Of a DNA stretch of 64,000 bases, positions 9,431-17,594 are shown one piece after another. Origin of the DNA: an uncultured Bacteroidales bacterium (GTDB lineage Bacteria > Bacteroidota > Bacteroidia > Bacteroidales > Paludibacteraceae). Numbering within the stretch: the first letter of the stretch is position 1; every line of letters begins with the position of its first letter. Location of the stretch: NCBI GenBank assembly GCA_934667275.1, contig CAKULK010000003.1:93565-157564 (forward strand), in the 5' to 3' direction. The translations under genes were made by a program, and so were the position numbers. The notes under the pieces were generated by a model. It had not been told where the DNA came from, did no database searches, and was given only the letters and a program-made list of their open reading frames with translations.

Positions 9431-9464
9431 AGCCCGCCCGAAAGGAAACTCTTTCGGGCGGGCT
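9431..9464. terminator. Bidirectional terminator between convergent genes
   Basis: Perfect 14-bp stem AGCCCGCCCGAAAG/CTTTCGGGCGGGCT with a 6-nt loop. It lies between the stop of the 562-aa gene (9410) and the stop of era (9486). The flanks are A/T-rich but lack a long T run. Confidence 0.75.
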
Positions 9465-9485
9465 GCTATTATAACAACAAAATAC

Positions 9486-10460
9486 TTATCCATTGAGGTC
9501 GTAGCCGTAGTGGCGGAGGCGGGACTGGGAGGAACGCCAGTCGCGGTCCACCTTGACGAACAACTGAAGGTAAACCGGTTTGCCGAAGAACTCCTCTATA
9601 TCATGACGCGCCTGCGTGCCCACGCGCTTCAATGCCGAACCTGCCTTGCCAATAATAATACCCTTCTGGCTGTCACGCTCCACATAGATGACAGCACTAA
9701 TGCGAATGATGCCCTTCGGGTGCTCGGGGGAGGGCTCCTCGTCGTGGAAAGACTCGACCTCCACCTCTACCGAATACGGGATTTCCTTGTCATAATTAAG
9801 CAACACCTTCTCGCGGATAATCTCGTCCACAAAGAAACGGGAAGGCTTGTCTGTGAGTTGGTCCTTGGGAAAGAACGGCGGACATTCGGGCAGGGCATCG
9901 CGTATGGCGTCGAAGAGTTGCGCAGTGCCAAAGCGTTGTTGCGCCGAGATAGGGAAAATAGTCGCCTGCGGCAACTGACGGTGCCAGTACTCCACCAACT
10001 GCTCCAACGTCTGCTGGGTGGTAAGGTCGATTTTGTTGATTATAAGGAAGACTTGACCGACCTCCCCAACCCCTCCAAAGGAGGGGCTTAGGTTAGTAGA
10101 ACCCGGTCGTGAACTTAAGCGGGAACTTAGGCGTTTTACCTTATCCAGAAAGTCGGCGTTCTTCTCGGGGTTCTCGAGGACATCGGTGACGTAGAGCAAG
10201 ACATCGGCATCGACCAATGCGGAGCGCGAGAACTCGAGCATCTGCTCCTGCAGTTTGTAATTGGGACGCAGCACACCCGGGGTGTCGGAATACACCATCT
10301 GGAAGTCATCGCCATTGACGATGCCCATGATACGATGGCGCGTGGTCTGCGCCTTGGACGTGATGATAGACAGACGCTCTCCCACCAAGACATTCATCAG
10401 GGTGGATTTGCCTACGTTGGGATTGCCTACGATATTTACGAAACCGGAGCGATGGTGCAT
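9486..10460 (-). CDS. era: GTPase Era with an in-frame repeat insertion
   Basis: Ribosome-assembly GTPase binding the 3' end of 16S rRNA. Motifs: G1 GNPNVGKST, G2 region KAQTTRHRIMG, G3 DTPGV, G4 NKID, G5 SAQQ, and a C-terminal KH domain ending KVDRDWRSSQSRLRHYGYD. The ATG at 10460 is preferred; a longer frame to 10517 would translate the upstream 7-bp repeats as SLFLTP-like repeats. Unusual: between the helix after G3 (FLDKVK) and the strand leading to G4 (VFLIINKID) there are about 20 extra residues, RLSSRLSSRPGSTNLSPSF and following, encoded by a palindrome and a 12-bp direct repeat. The frame is intact, so the protein is probably functional with a surface loop. Confidence 0.93.
   Translation of the reverse strand: MHHRSGFVNIVGNPNVGKSTLMNVLVGERLSIITSKAQTTRHRIMGIVNGDDFQMVYSDTPGVLRPNYKLQEQMLEFSRSALVDADVLLYVTDVLENPEKNADFLDKVKRLSSRLSSRPGSTNLSPSFGGVGEVGQVFLIINKIDLTTQQTLEQLVEYWHRQLPQATIFPISAQQRFGTAQLFDAIRDALPECPPFFPKDQLTDKPSRFFVDEIIREKVLLNYDKEIPYSVEVEVESFHDEEPSPEHPKGIIRISAVIYVERDSQKGIIIGKAGSALKRVGTQARHDIEEFFGKPVYLQLFVKVDRDWRSSQSRLRHYGYDLNG
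10070..10133 (-). repeat. Palindrome plus 12-bp direct repeat inserted inside era
   Basis: CCCCTCC-AAA-GGAGGGG (10070-10086) is a perfect inverted repeat. GAACTTAAGCG (10111-10121) and GAACTTAGGCG (10123-10133) form a direct repeat with a 12-bp period. Together they encode the extra loop of Era. A period of 12 keeps the reading frame. Confidence 0.75.
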
Positions 10461-10462
10461 GA

Positions 10463-10511
10463 GGAGTAAGGAATAAGGAGTAAGGAATAAGGAACAAGGA
10501 GTAAGGAATAA
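10463..10511. repeat. 7/14-bp tandem repeat upstream of era
   Basis: GGAGTAAGGAATAA at 10463-10476, 10477-10490 and 10498-10511, with GGAACAA between the last two, so everything follows a 7-bp beat. It lies directly before the era ATG (10460) and would provide repeated purine-rich GGAAT/GGAGT-type tracts of opposite sense. It is distinct in period from the 11-bp arrays elsewhere. Confidence 0.8.
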
Positions 10512-10526
10512 AGACACAATAGTGGA

Positions 10527-10579
10527 AGAATTAAGAGGGCGTATGCTCTGAGGTTAGAACACGTTGCCCTCTTAATTCT
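10527..10579 (-). terminator. Long hairpin after the M16 peptidase gene
   Basis: Perfect 14-bp arms AGAATTAAGAGGGC (10527-10540) and GCCCTCTTAATTCT (10566-10579) with a 25-nt loop. It starts 18 bp after the peptidase stop. There is no T run after it, so it may be a processing or stability hairpin rather than a true terminator. Confidence 0.55.
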
Positions 10580-10597
10580 ATGAAACGTTATCCAAGA

Positions 10598-13492
10598 TTA
10601 GAATACGTCAAGGTCGTTCAACGACTTGAAGAGTTTGGAAGGTGAGAGTTTGGTTACTTTGCATCCCAACTTCGCCTCAATAGACTTGAGGTCAATCTTC
10701 TTCGGGTCTCCCATCAGGATAATGGTAACAGGCTTGCCCTGAATGTTCTCCTTGTAGAAGGTCTCGATGTCGTTGTAAGTAAGGTTGTCCACCTTGGGTC
10801 CATTGACACGTGCAGGGTCGTCGGTGTAACCGAGACGGGTCCAGTATTCATAGGTGTAAGCCTTGCTACGCATAGACGGCTTGGCAGTCTGCTGTGCCTG
10901 CTTGAGCGAAGCACGGATAGCGTCCATCTTGGTGGGGTCGTTAGGCATGTCGTTGAGCAGGTCCATATAGACATTGACAGCGTCAGCCACCTTGTCGGAC
11001 TGGGTACCTACATAACCGATGAAATGGGTGTTCTTGCCTTGGAGAATAGGCGTGGAAACAACGCCGTACGCCGTGTAAGCCATAGAACGTTTCACACGAA
11101 TCTCATTCATTACGAGACCTGTGAAGCCGCCCGAGAAGTACTGGTTGAATGCATCGTTGACTACATCTTCTGCAATATCGTAAGGCTTGCCGTTGATGTA
11201 GAAATAGAGGTCAGCCTGCTGCACGTTGGTGTTCGGGAGGAAGAGGATAGTCGGTTTGTCGTACGACTTACGCTCTTTGACAACCGGCGAGTTGGACGGC
11301 TGCATACCCTCGGTAAGAGGCAGGTGCGATACGAGTTGCTCCTGGCTCAGGGTACCGCAGTAGTACACATTCAGCGCATAGGTACGAGCCGAAGCAATCA
11401 GCGACTGAACCTTACCGCCATTGAGCGCCCAAACATCTGCAAAGGGTACTTCGTCAATATACGAGGATTTGTCACCATACAGCGCATACTGCATAAGGGC
11501 AGACTTCTGCACACCCGTACGCTTCTGGCGGCTATAACGCGAGTAGAACGTTTGTCCTTTGAGGTTATCCAACTGCTTGGTGTCGAGGTACGGCATGAGC
11601 AACTGACGGTTGATGAGGTTCATCACCTCGCCAAGGTTCTTGTCTTCACCAGAGATAGAGATGGTGAAGTAACTGTCGGAGCAACCGTAGGACACGTCCG
11701 CGCCGAGGTTGGCGAGTTGCATCTGGAAGTCTTTACCCTCGGTCTTGGGCATGATACCTGCGTTGTTCATAAGCGATGTAGCCCACGGCAGCAACGGCAG
11801 TTCGTGCTCACCTACGCCGTAACGGAGGGTGAGGGAGAAGATGTCGTTCTTGGTGTTGGGAGTATAGTGCAGGGTTACGTTCTCGGCAAGGGGAGTAACG
11901 GTAACGTCCGCAAAGTTGTTGAAGGTCTGCTTGAGTTCGCCCTTAGGCAGTTTTGCAAACTCCTCTACATAAGCAGAGTGTGCATCCTTGACGGGGTCAA
12001 GCGGCTTGATTGCCGGTTTGGGCAGGGTCTTCGCCTTCACGGTACCTTCGTCGAAAGAAAGGGTCATATAACTTGCGCCGAAGTACTTCTTGGCACATGC
12101 AACGATTTCGTCCTTTGTGAGCGCCTGTATCTTGGCATTCGCGGTGAAGATGTCGTCGATAGGCTTGCCATAGGTGAAGCAGTTGACAAGGCGGCTCATC
12201 TTGGTGGACGAGTGTTCGTCAGCCACCTTATTCGACTGGTCGTACATACGCTTGACGGAAGCAATGAGTTCGTCGGAGATTTCGCCACGCACAAGTTTGT
12301 TGACCTCGTTGAATACGATAGTCTGTGTCTGCTTGTCGGACTCGAACATCTGCTGGTTGGCATCATAGTACGGCACTGCCTGAATCATGATACGACCCGT
12401 GTTGCGGCGGGTATCAGAGTAGGCAAATACGCCCTGTACGTCACCATTGATATTGAGTTTGTCGAGGAGACCGGTCTGTCCGTTGGAGAGAAGATTGACC
12501 ACAAAGCCAAGTACATCCTCGTCGGGGTCACCCTCTTTGACACCTTGGAAAACCCATGCGATTTGCGGGTTGTAACCCATCTTGTAGTGCTTGGTGCCCG
12601 TCATGGCGGGGTCCTGATAGGTAGGACGTTCAGGCAGGTCCTTCCGCTGGAAACGTCCGAAAGTCTCGGCAATCATCGGCTTGGTGGTCTCGGTGTCGAA
12701 GTCTCCGACAAGGATAAGTGCCATGTTGTTGGGCACATACCATGTGTTGAAGAACTCGATGAGTTTGCTCAAGCGCGGGTTTTTGAGGTGCTCGGGCTTA
12801 CCGATGACGTTGCGCTCGTAGGGCGAACCGGCATAGATGTCCGCGAAGACCTGGTTGTGCACCTGCGACGAGGGTTCGTTGGCGTACATGTTGTACTCCT
12901 CGAACACGTTCTCCAACTCAGCCTGGAAAGTACGGAAGACAGGGTTGATGAGTCGGTCGGAGAAGATGGTGAGCCAACGATACATCTCTACAGAGGGGAA
13001 CGAGTTGTGGTAGCACGTTACGTCGTAGGAGGTGTAGGCATTGACACCCTCGGCACCGATGAGGTCCATCATGTTGAAGAAGTCTTCGGTAGATGAGACT
13101 TTGGCTTCGCGCATGGATACCTCGTTGATTTGTGTAGCCAACTGTGCGCGCAGTTTCTCGTCGGTAGTCTCGGAGTATTGGTCGTACAAAGCGATGATAG
13201 AGTCGTACATGGGTTTCTCTTTCTCCCAGTCGAGTGCTCCGATACGCTGGGTACCCTTGAAGAGCATGTGCTCGAGGTAGTGGGCAAGACCGGTGTATTC
13301 GGCGGGTTCGTCCACGGCACCGGCACGGACTACTACGTAGCCGGTTACGTCGGGTTGGTCATGGTCCTCCCAAAGCATCACGGTGAGACCGTTGTCCAGT
13401 TTGTACTCGGAGAGCCCCTCACGAGACTGCGCCTGTACAAACGCGAAAGTGCACACAGAGAGCAGTGCACCTAAGATTAGTTTTTTCTTCAT
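10598..13492 (-). CDS. Secreted M16 (insulinase/pitrilysin) metallopeptidase
   Basis: 964-residue zinc peptidase with a signal peptide (residues 1-21, cut after FVQA). The zinc motif is HYLEH at 71-75 (inverted HxxEH), within YTGLAHYLEHMLFKGT, the family signature. The length fits a duplicated M16 architecture, with an active N-terminal half and an inactive C-terminal half (e.g. TLRYGVGEHELPLL and FNQYFSGGFTGLVMNEIR). It is likely periplasmic or outer-membrane associated and degrades peptides. It is followed by era, and 346 bp of repeat-rich DNA separates it from tdh upstream. No consensus promoter was found. Confidence 0.93.
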   Translation of the reverse strand: MKKKLILGALLSVCTFAFVQAQSREGLSEYKLDNGLTVMLWEDHDQPDVTGYVVVRAGAVDEPAEYTGLAHYLEHMLFKGTQRIGALDWEKEKPMYDSIIALYDQYSETTDEKLRAQLATQINEVSMREAKVSSTEDFFNMMDLIGAEGVNAYTSYDVTCYHNSFPSVEMYRWLTIFSDRLINPVFRTFQAELENVFEEYNMYANEPSSQVHNQVFADIYAGSPYERNVIGKPEHLKNPRLSKLIEFFNTWYVPNNMALILVGDFDTETTKPMIAETFGRFQRKDLPERPTYQDPAMTGTKHYKMGYNPQIAWVFQGVKEGDPDEDVLGFVVNLLSNGQTGLLDKLNINGDVQGVFAYSDTRRNTGRIMIQAVPYYDANQQMFESDKQTQTIVFNEVNKLVRGEISDELIASVKRMYDQSNKVADEHSSTKMSRLVNCFTYGKPIDDIFTANAKIQALTKDEIVACAKKYFGASYMTLSFDEGTVKAKTLPKPAIKPLDPVKDAHSAYVEEFAKLPKGELKQTFNNFADVTVTPLAENVTLHYTPNTKNDIFSLTLRYGVGEHELPLLPWATSLMNNAGIMPKTEGKDFQMQLANLGADVSYGCSDSYFTISISGEDKNLGEVMNLINRQLLMPYLDTKQLDNLKGQTFYSRYSRQKRTGVQKSALMQYALYGDKSSYIDEVPFADVWALNGGKVQSLIASARTYALNVYYCGTLSQEQLVSHLPLTEGMQPSNSPVVKERKSYDKPTILFLPNTNVQQADLYFYINGKPYDIAEDVVNDAFNQYFSGGFTGLVMNEIRVKRSMAYTAYGVVSTPILQGKNTHFIGYVGTQSDKVADAVNVYMDLLNDMPNDPTKMDAIRASLKQAQQTAKPSMRSKAYTYEYWTRLGYTDDPARVNGPKVDNLTYNDIETFYKENIQGKPVTIILMGDPKKIDLKSIEAKLGCKVTKLSPSKLFKSLNDLDVF

Positions 13493-13525
13493 AAATTTTA
13501 AGTTGTTACCTTATTTATATATTGC

Positions 13526-13580
13526 TATCCGTTGCATATTAGTTGCCTATCCGTTGCGTATCCCTTGCTTATCCCTTGCT
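13526..13580. repeat. 11-bp tandem repeat, 5 copies
   Basis: Units TATCCGTTGCA, TATTAGTTGCC, TATCCGTTGCG, TATCCCTTGCT, TATCCCTTGCT, end to end with no gaps. The same unit family recurs at 46339-46382, 33 kb away. The array ends about 34 bp before the M16 peptidase ATG. Confidence 0.9.
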
Positions 13581-13674
13581 GCGGGGTTGCCGGTTGTTTC
13601 GGGTTAAACTCGATTAACAAACGATGGTTGCGCGGCATTCAAGGGTTCTACACCCAAGGTTCTTCCGAAGTTCA

Positions 13675-13751
13675 CTCGGTATCCTCTCGACAAGGTCTCG
13701 GTATCCTCTCGGGGGTCTATCGCGGGTCTGTCGGGGGTCGCTCGGCGGACA
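13675..13751. repeat. Degenerate 11-bp array, 7 units
   Basis: Units CTCGGTATCCT, CTCGACAAGGT, CTCGGTATCCT, CTCGGGGGTCT, ATCGCGGGTCT, GTCGGGGGTCG, CTCGGCGGACA. TCG recurs at the same place in every unit while the rest drifts, which looks like an old array in decay. Confidence 0.75.
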
Positions 13752-13798
13752 GGGGGTTGAATTTGCTATTTTGGTGGCTCCAAGAAGAGCAAAAGACA

Positions 13799-13832
13799 GG
13801 GTTGCAGAGAGCATGAAAGCCCACTGCAACCC
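13799..13832 (-). terminator. Possible terminator of the kbl-tdh transcript
   Basis: 8-bp arms GGGTTGCA/TGCAACCC with an 18-nt loop, 6 bp past the tdh stop. On the minus strand it is followed by TGTCTTTTG. The loop is large, so the call is tentative. Confidence 0.45.
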
Positions 13833-13838
13833 ATGTGA

Positions 13839-14861
13839 TTACCATTCCAAGATGACCTTTCCGCATTGGCCGCTGACCATGACGTCGAAGCCCTTTTGGA
13901 AATCGTCGAATTTGAAGTGGTGCGTGATGACAGGACTGAGGTCGAGTCCTCCGAGCAGCATCTGCTCCATCTGGTACCACGTCTCCCACATGCGGCGACC
14001 CGTGATGCCCTTGATAGTCAGTGCGTTGAAGATAATATCAGACCAGTTGACCTGCGTATTCTCGGGCAGGATGCCGAGTTGTGCGATGTTGGCACCTTTG
14101 TACATGTGCTCAATCATGTCGTTGAAGGCAGAGGGTGCGCCCGACATCTCGAGTCCCACGTCGAAGCCTCGGATACCGAGTTGCTCCATAGCCCCCTGGA
14201 CCGTCTCGCCCTTCGCGCCGTTGACGGTGAGCGTTGCGCCCATCTTCTTGGCGATGTCAAGGCGGAGTTCGTTGATGTCGGTGACAACCACGTGCTTGGC
14301 ACCTGCATAACGGCAGATACCGGCAGCCATGGTACCGATGAGACCTGCGCCCGTGATGAGGACATCCTCGCCCAAGAGCGGGAATGCCAGTGCGGTGTGC
14401 GTGGCGTTGCCAAAGGGATCCATGATGGCAGCAAAGTCGTCAGGAATCTCGGGACGCAGATGCACTACGTTGGACTCGGGGATAGACACGTACTCGGCAA
14501 AAGCACCATCGCGGGTGATACCCACGGAGAGTGTGTTTTCGCAGACATGCCCCATACCACGACGGCAGTTGCGGCAGTGACCGCAGACGATATGCCCCTC
14601 GGCAGTGACACGGTCGCCCACCTTGACATAACGTACGCCGGGGCCGACTTCAACCACTACGCCTACGAACTCATGTCCTTGAATATAAGGCGGTTTGCAG
14701 TGCGTCTGCGACCATTTGTCCCACTTGTACATGTGCAGGTCGGTGCCGCAGATAGCAGCCTTGGTGACCTTGATGAGGACATCGTTCAGTCCGACTTGCG
14801 GCATTGGCACTTCTTCCATCCAGATGCCGTATTCGGGATATCGTTTTACTAACGCTTTCAT
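13839..14861 (-). CDS. tdh: L-threonine 3-dehydrogenase
   Basis: 340-residue zinc-dependent medium-chain dehydrogenase that oxidises L-threonine to 2-amino-3-oxobutyrate with NAD+. The catalytic zinc site is AAICGTDLH (Cys38, with Thr40 and His43) plus GHE (His63, Glu64). The structural zinc Cys are at 93, 96, 99 and 107 (VCGHCRNCRRGMGHVC). The Rossmann motif is ITGAGLIGTMAAGI. The ATG at 14861 (MKALVKRYPEYG) is chosen because an upstream extension would cross a hairpin and has no homologous look. It works directly with kbl next door: Tdh makes the unstable ketoacid that Kbl cleaves. Confidence 0.95.
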   Translation of the reverse strand: MKALVKRYPEYGIWMEEVPMPQVGLNDVLIKVTKAAICGTDLHMYKWDKWSQTHCKPPYIQGHEFVGVVVEVGPGVRYVKVGDRVTAEGHIVCGHCRNCRRGMGHVCENTLSVGITRDGAFAEYVSIPESNVVHLRPEIPDDFAAIMDPFGNATHTALAFPLLGEDVLITGAGLIGTMAAGICRYAGAKHVVVTDINELRLDIAKKMGATLTVNGAKGETVQGAMEQLGIRGFDVGLEMSGAPSAFNDMIEHMYKGANIAQLGILPENTQVNWSDIIFNALTIKGITGRRMWETWYQMEQMLLGGLDLSPVITHHFKFDDFQKGFDVMVSGQCGKVILEW

Positions 14862-14877
14862 TTGTTTCGCAATTAAT

Positions 14878-14903
14878 ATGCCGCAGGCATGCGCCCGCGG
14901 CAT
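14878..14903 (-). other. Intercistronic hairpin between kbl and tdh
   Basis: ATGCCGCAGGC and GCCCGCGGCAT (10 of 11 pairs) with an ATGC loop. There is no T run on either side. It lies 8 bp after the kbl stop and 16 bp before the tdh start, so it more likely tunes mRNA stability or relative expression than terminates. Confidence 0.55.
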
Positions 14904-14911
14904 AGAAAAGA

Positions 14912-16102
14912 TTATTTCAGAACACCCAGTGCTTTGCCCACTTTGACGAAAGCGGCCACACCCTTATCCAGTTGCTCACGCGTGTGTGCAGCCGACAATT
15001 GGACGCGGATACGCGCCTGCCCTTGCGGCACAACAGGATAGTAGAAGCCCGTGACATAGATGCCCTCGTCCTGCAAAGCGGCAGCGAACTCCTGGCTCAA
15101 GCGAGCGTCGTAGAGCATGACTGCGCAGATAGCGGATTGGGTGGGTTTGATGTCAAAACCTGCCTCCTTCATCTTGCTGACAAAGTAGTCGGTGTTGGCA
15201 TGCAAGCGGTCCTGCAACTCGTTGCTGCGGGTGAGAATCTCGAAGGTCTTCAACCCTGCAGCCGCAATCATAGGCGGGATAGAGTTGGAGAATAGGTAGG
15301 GACGACTGCGCTGACGCAAGAGGTCAATAATCTCCTTGCGACCTGTGGTGAAACCACCTACCGAACCACCGAAAGCCTTGCCGAGGGTACCCGTGAGTAC
15401 CTCGATTTTGCCGCGGAGGCTAAACTGCTCGGTAACACCGTGTCCAGTCTTGCCTACGACACCTGCAGAGTGGGACTCGTCCACCATAACCATAGCATCG
15501 TACTTCTGTGCCAACTCGTAAATCTTATCCAACGGGCAGACATTGCCATCCATAGAGAAGACACCGTCGGTAGCTATGATGCGGAAACGCTGTGCCTGCG
15601 CCTTCTTGAGTTGCTCCTCGAGGTCAGCCATATCGCCATTGGCATAGCGATAGCGCACTGCCTTGCAGAGGCGCACACCGTCGATAATCGAGGCATGGTT
15701 GAGGGCATCAGAGATGATAGCGTCCTGGTCGGTGAGCAGGGGCTCGAAGAGACCGCCATTTGCATCGAAACAAGCCGCATAGAGGATAGTGTCCTCGGTG
15801 CCGAAGAAATCGGAGATGGCCTTTTCGAGTTGCTTGTGGGTGTCCTGCGTACCACAGATGAAACGCACCGAAGCCATACCATATCCGCGCTCGTCCATAC
15901 GGTCTTTAGCCGCTTGGATGAGTTCCTTGCTATCTGCCAAACCCAGATAGTTGTTGGCGCAGAAGTTGATCACATCTTTGCCGCCCTCCACCTTGATGGC
16001 GGAGGATTGCGGCGTGATGATGATACGTTCGTTTTTGTAAAGCCCTGCGTCCTTGATGTCTTGCAAGGTAGCCTGCAGGTGCTTTTGAAACTCGGTGTAC
16101 AT
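14912..16102 (-). CDS. kbl: Glycine C-acetyltransferase (2-amino-3-ketobutyrate CoA ligase)
   Basis: 396-residue PLP enzyme of the alpha-oxoamine synthase family. It cleaves 2-amino-3-oxobutyrate with CoA to glycine and acetyl-CoA. Visible motifs: FCANNYLGLADS, DESHSAGVVGKTGHG, and the PLP-lysine segment TGTLGKAFGGSVGG. Length is standard. It lies 33 bp downstream of gdhA with no terminator between, and upstream of tdh, so gdhA-kbl-tdh may form one amino-acid catabolism transcript. Confidence 0.95.
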   Translation of the reverse strand: MYTEFQKHLQATLQDIKDAGLYKNERIIITPQSSAIKVEGGKDVINFCANNYLGLADSKELIQAAKDRMDERGYGMASVRFICGTQDTHKQLEKAISDFFGTEDTILYAACFDANGGLFEPLLTDQDAIISDALNHASIIDGVRLCKAVRYRYANGDMADLEEQLKKAQAQRFRIIATDGVFSMDGNVCPLDKIYELAQKYDAMVMVDESHSAGVVGKTGHGVTEQFSLRGKIEVLTGTLGKAFGGSVGGFTTGRKEIIDLLRQRSRPYLFSNSIPPMIAAAGLKTFEILTRSNELQDRLHANTDYFVSKMKEAGFDIKPTQSAICAVMLYDARLSQEFAAALQDEGIYVTGFYYPVVPQGQARIRVQLSAAHTREQLDKGVAAFVKVGKALGVLK

Positions 16103-16135
16103 ACCTTATTATATTAGGGAGTACGTTGTGCCTGA

Positions 16136-17482
16136 TTAGATAGTACCTTGCTCCAACATAGCCTGAGCCACCTTCATGAAGCCGGCAATGTTAGCACCCT
16201 TGACATAGTCAATCTTGCCATCGGGTTGGGTACCAAACTTAACGCACTGCTCGTGGATGGACTGCATGATGTGGTGGAGACGCTCGTCAACCTCCTTGGC
16301 TGTCCAACTGAGGTGCTCGGCGTTTTGCGTCATTTCAAGACCCGAAGTAGCCACACCACCTGCGTTCACAGCCTTACCCGGAGCAAAGAGGAAGCCCGGC
16401 TGAGCCTGGAAGTAGTGGATAGCACCGGGTTGGCAACCCATGTTACTTACCTCGCAGCAGCACCATGTGCCGTTAGCCACCAACTCCTTAGCGTCGTCTT
16501 CGCTCAACTCGTTCTGGAAAGCGCAAGGCAGAGCGATGTCGCACTTAACCGACCAAGCCTTCTTGCCTGCGGTGAAATGAGCCTGTGCGGGGAACTTGTC
16601 AGCCATATCCTGCACTTTGTTGCGGTTGGAGGCACGCATAACGAGCATGTAGTCAATCATCTCGTCGGTGATACCCTCAGGGATAGCGCAAACGCCGTCC
16701 GGACCCGAGATAGCAACCACCTTGGCACCCAACTCCTTGGCCTTGATAGCAGCACCCCATGCTACGTTGCCGAAGCCCGAGAGAGCCACTGTCTTGCCCT
16801 TGATATCATGACCTGCGGTATGGAGCACGTGCTGTGTGAAATAGAGGGCACCGAAACCTGTAGCCTCAGGACGGAGGATAGAACCACCCCATGTCATACC
16901 CTTACCGGTGAGAACACCCGTGTGGTACTGACGAGCCAACTTCTGATACATTCCGTTGAGGAAGCCGATTTCGCGACCGCCAACACCTACGTCACCTGCA
17001 GGAATGTCTTGGTCAGGACCAATGCAACGCCACAACTCCAACATGAATGCCTGGCAGAAGCGCATGATTTCAGCATCGGATTTGCCTACAGGATCAAAGT
17101 CAGAACCACCCTTGGCACCGCCCATAGGCAGCGTGGTGAGTGCGTTTTTGAATGTCTGCTCGAAGCCAAGGAATTTCAACATGCTCGGGGTAACAGCCTT
17201 GTGGAAACGGAGACCGCCTTTGTAGGGACCGATAGCCGAGTTGAACTGTACACGATAACCAAGGTTGGTCTGCACTTCGCCTTTATCATCCACCCAAGTA
17301 ACACGGAACGTGAATATACGATCCGGCTCTACCATACGCTCTACAATCTTGGCTTTCTCAAACTCAGGATGCTGGTTGTACACTGGCTCGATAGACTCGA
17401 GTACCTCCTGGACTGCCTGCAGGTATTCTGCCTCGCCCGGGTGCTTTGCAGCAAGTTGCTGCATAATTGTTTCTACCTTCAT
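16136..17482 (-). CDS. gdhA: Glutamate dehydrogenase (NADP-type family)
   Basis: 448-residue enzyme interconverting glutamate and 2-oxoglutarate plus ammonia. Conserved blocks: YRVQFNSAIGPYKGGLRFH, the lysine-containing PMGGAKGGSDFDP, the DVGVGGREIGF region, and GFGNVAWGAA in the nucleotide-binding domain. Length and N-terminus match the hexameric small GDH family, usually NADP-linked in Bacteroides. Its own promoter lies at the very 3' end of the preceding kinase gene. The 2-oxoglutarate it makes could feed the KorAB oxidoreductase at 46515-49417. Confidence 0.95.
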   Translation of the reverse strand: MKVETIMQQLAAKHPGEAEYLQAVQEVLESIEPVYNQHPEFEKAKIVERMVEPDRIFTFRVTWVDDKGEVQTNLGYRVQFNSAIGPYKGGLRFHKAVTPSMLKFLGFEQTFKNALTTLPMGGAKGGSDFDPVGKSDAEIMRFCQAFMLELWRCIGPDQDIPAGDVGVGGREIGFLNGMYQKLARQYHTGVLTGKGMTWGGSILRPEATGFGALYFTQHVLHTAGHDIKGKTVALSGFGNVAWGAAIKAKELGAKVVAISGPDGVCAIPEGITDEMIDYMLVMRASNRNKVQDMADKFPAQAHFTAGKKAWSVKCDIALPCAFQNELSEDDAKELVANGTWCCCEVSNMGCQPGAIHYFQAQPGFLFAPGKAVNAGGVATSGLEMTQNAEHLSWTAKEVDERLHHIMQSIHEQCVKFGTQPDGKIDYVKGANIAGFMKVAQAMLEQGTI

Positions 17483-17561
17483 GGTTTAATTAATTAAATG
17501 TATTTTGGTTAATACGTTTTGTTTGCGCATTTGCTTACAAATTGTCACGCCTTAACAGCCC

Positions 17562-17594
17562 GCAAAATTACAGTTTTTTTCTGAGATATACAAA
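17562..17594 (-). promoter_or_regulatory. Promoter of gdhA, overlapping the end of the kinase gene
   Basis: On the minus strand: TTTG (17591-17594), 20 bases, TAATTTTGC (17562-17570); a perfect consensus. The -7 box overlaps the stop codon of the sensor kinase. The leader to the gdhA ATG is about 75 nt. Confidence 0.8.

Larger units (their letters stand above)
13493..13838. other. Intergenic region rich in 11-bp repeats
   Basis: No gene is supported here. It contains two separate 11-bp arrays (13526-13580 and 13675-13751) and a hairpin after tdh. The overlapping open frames on both strands are made of repeat units and are rejected. Confidence 0.8.

Noticed and set aside
11024..13096. 690-codon plus-strand open frame opposite the M16 peptidase
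   Set aside because: It mirrors a gene with a clear family match and signal peptide; its product has no recognisable domain and the codon bias is that of an antisense shadow.
13526..13751. CRISPR-like array
   Set aside because: Units are 11 bp with no spacers between them, and no cas gene is present.
16148..17497. 449-codon plus-strand open frame opposite gdhA
   Set aside because: Antisense shadow of glutamate dehydrogenase.
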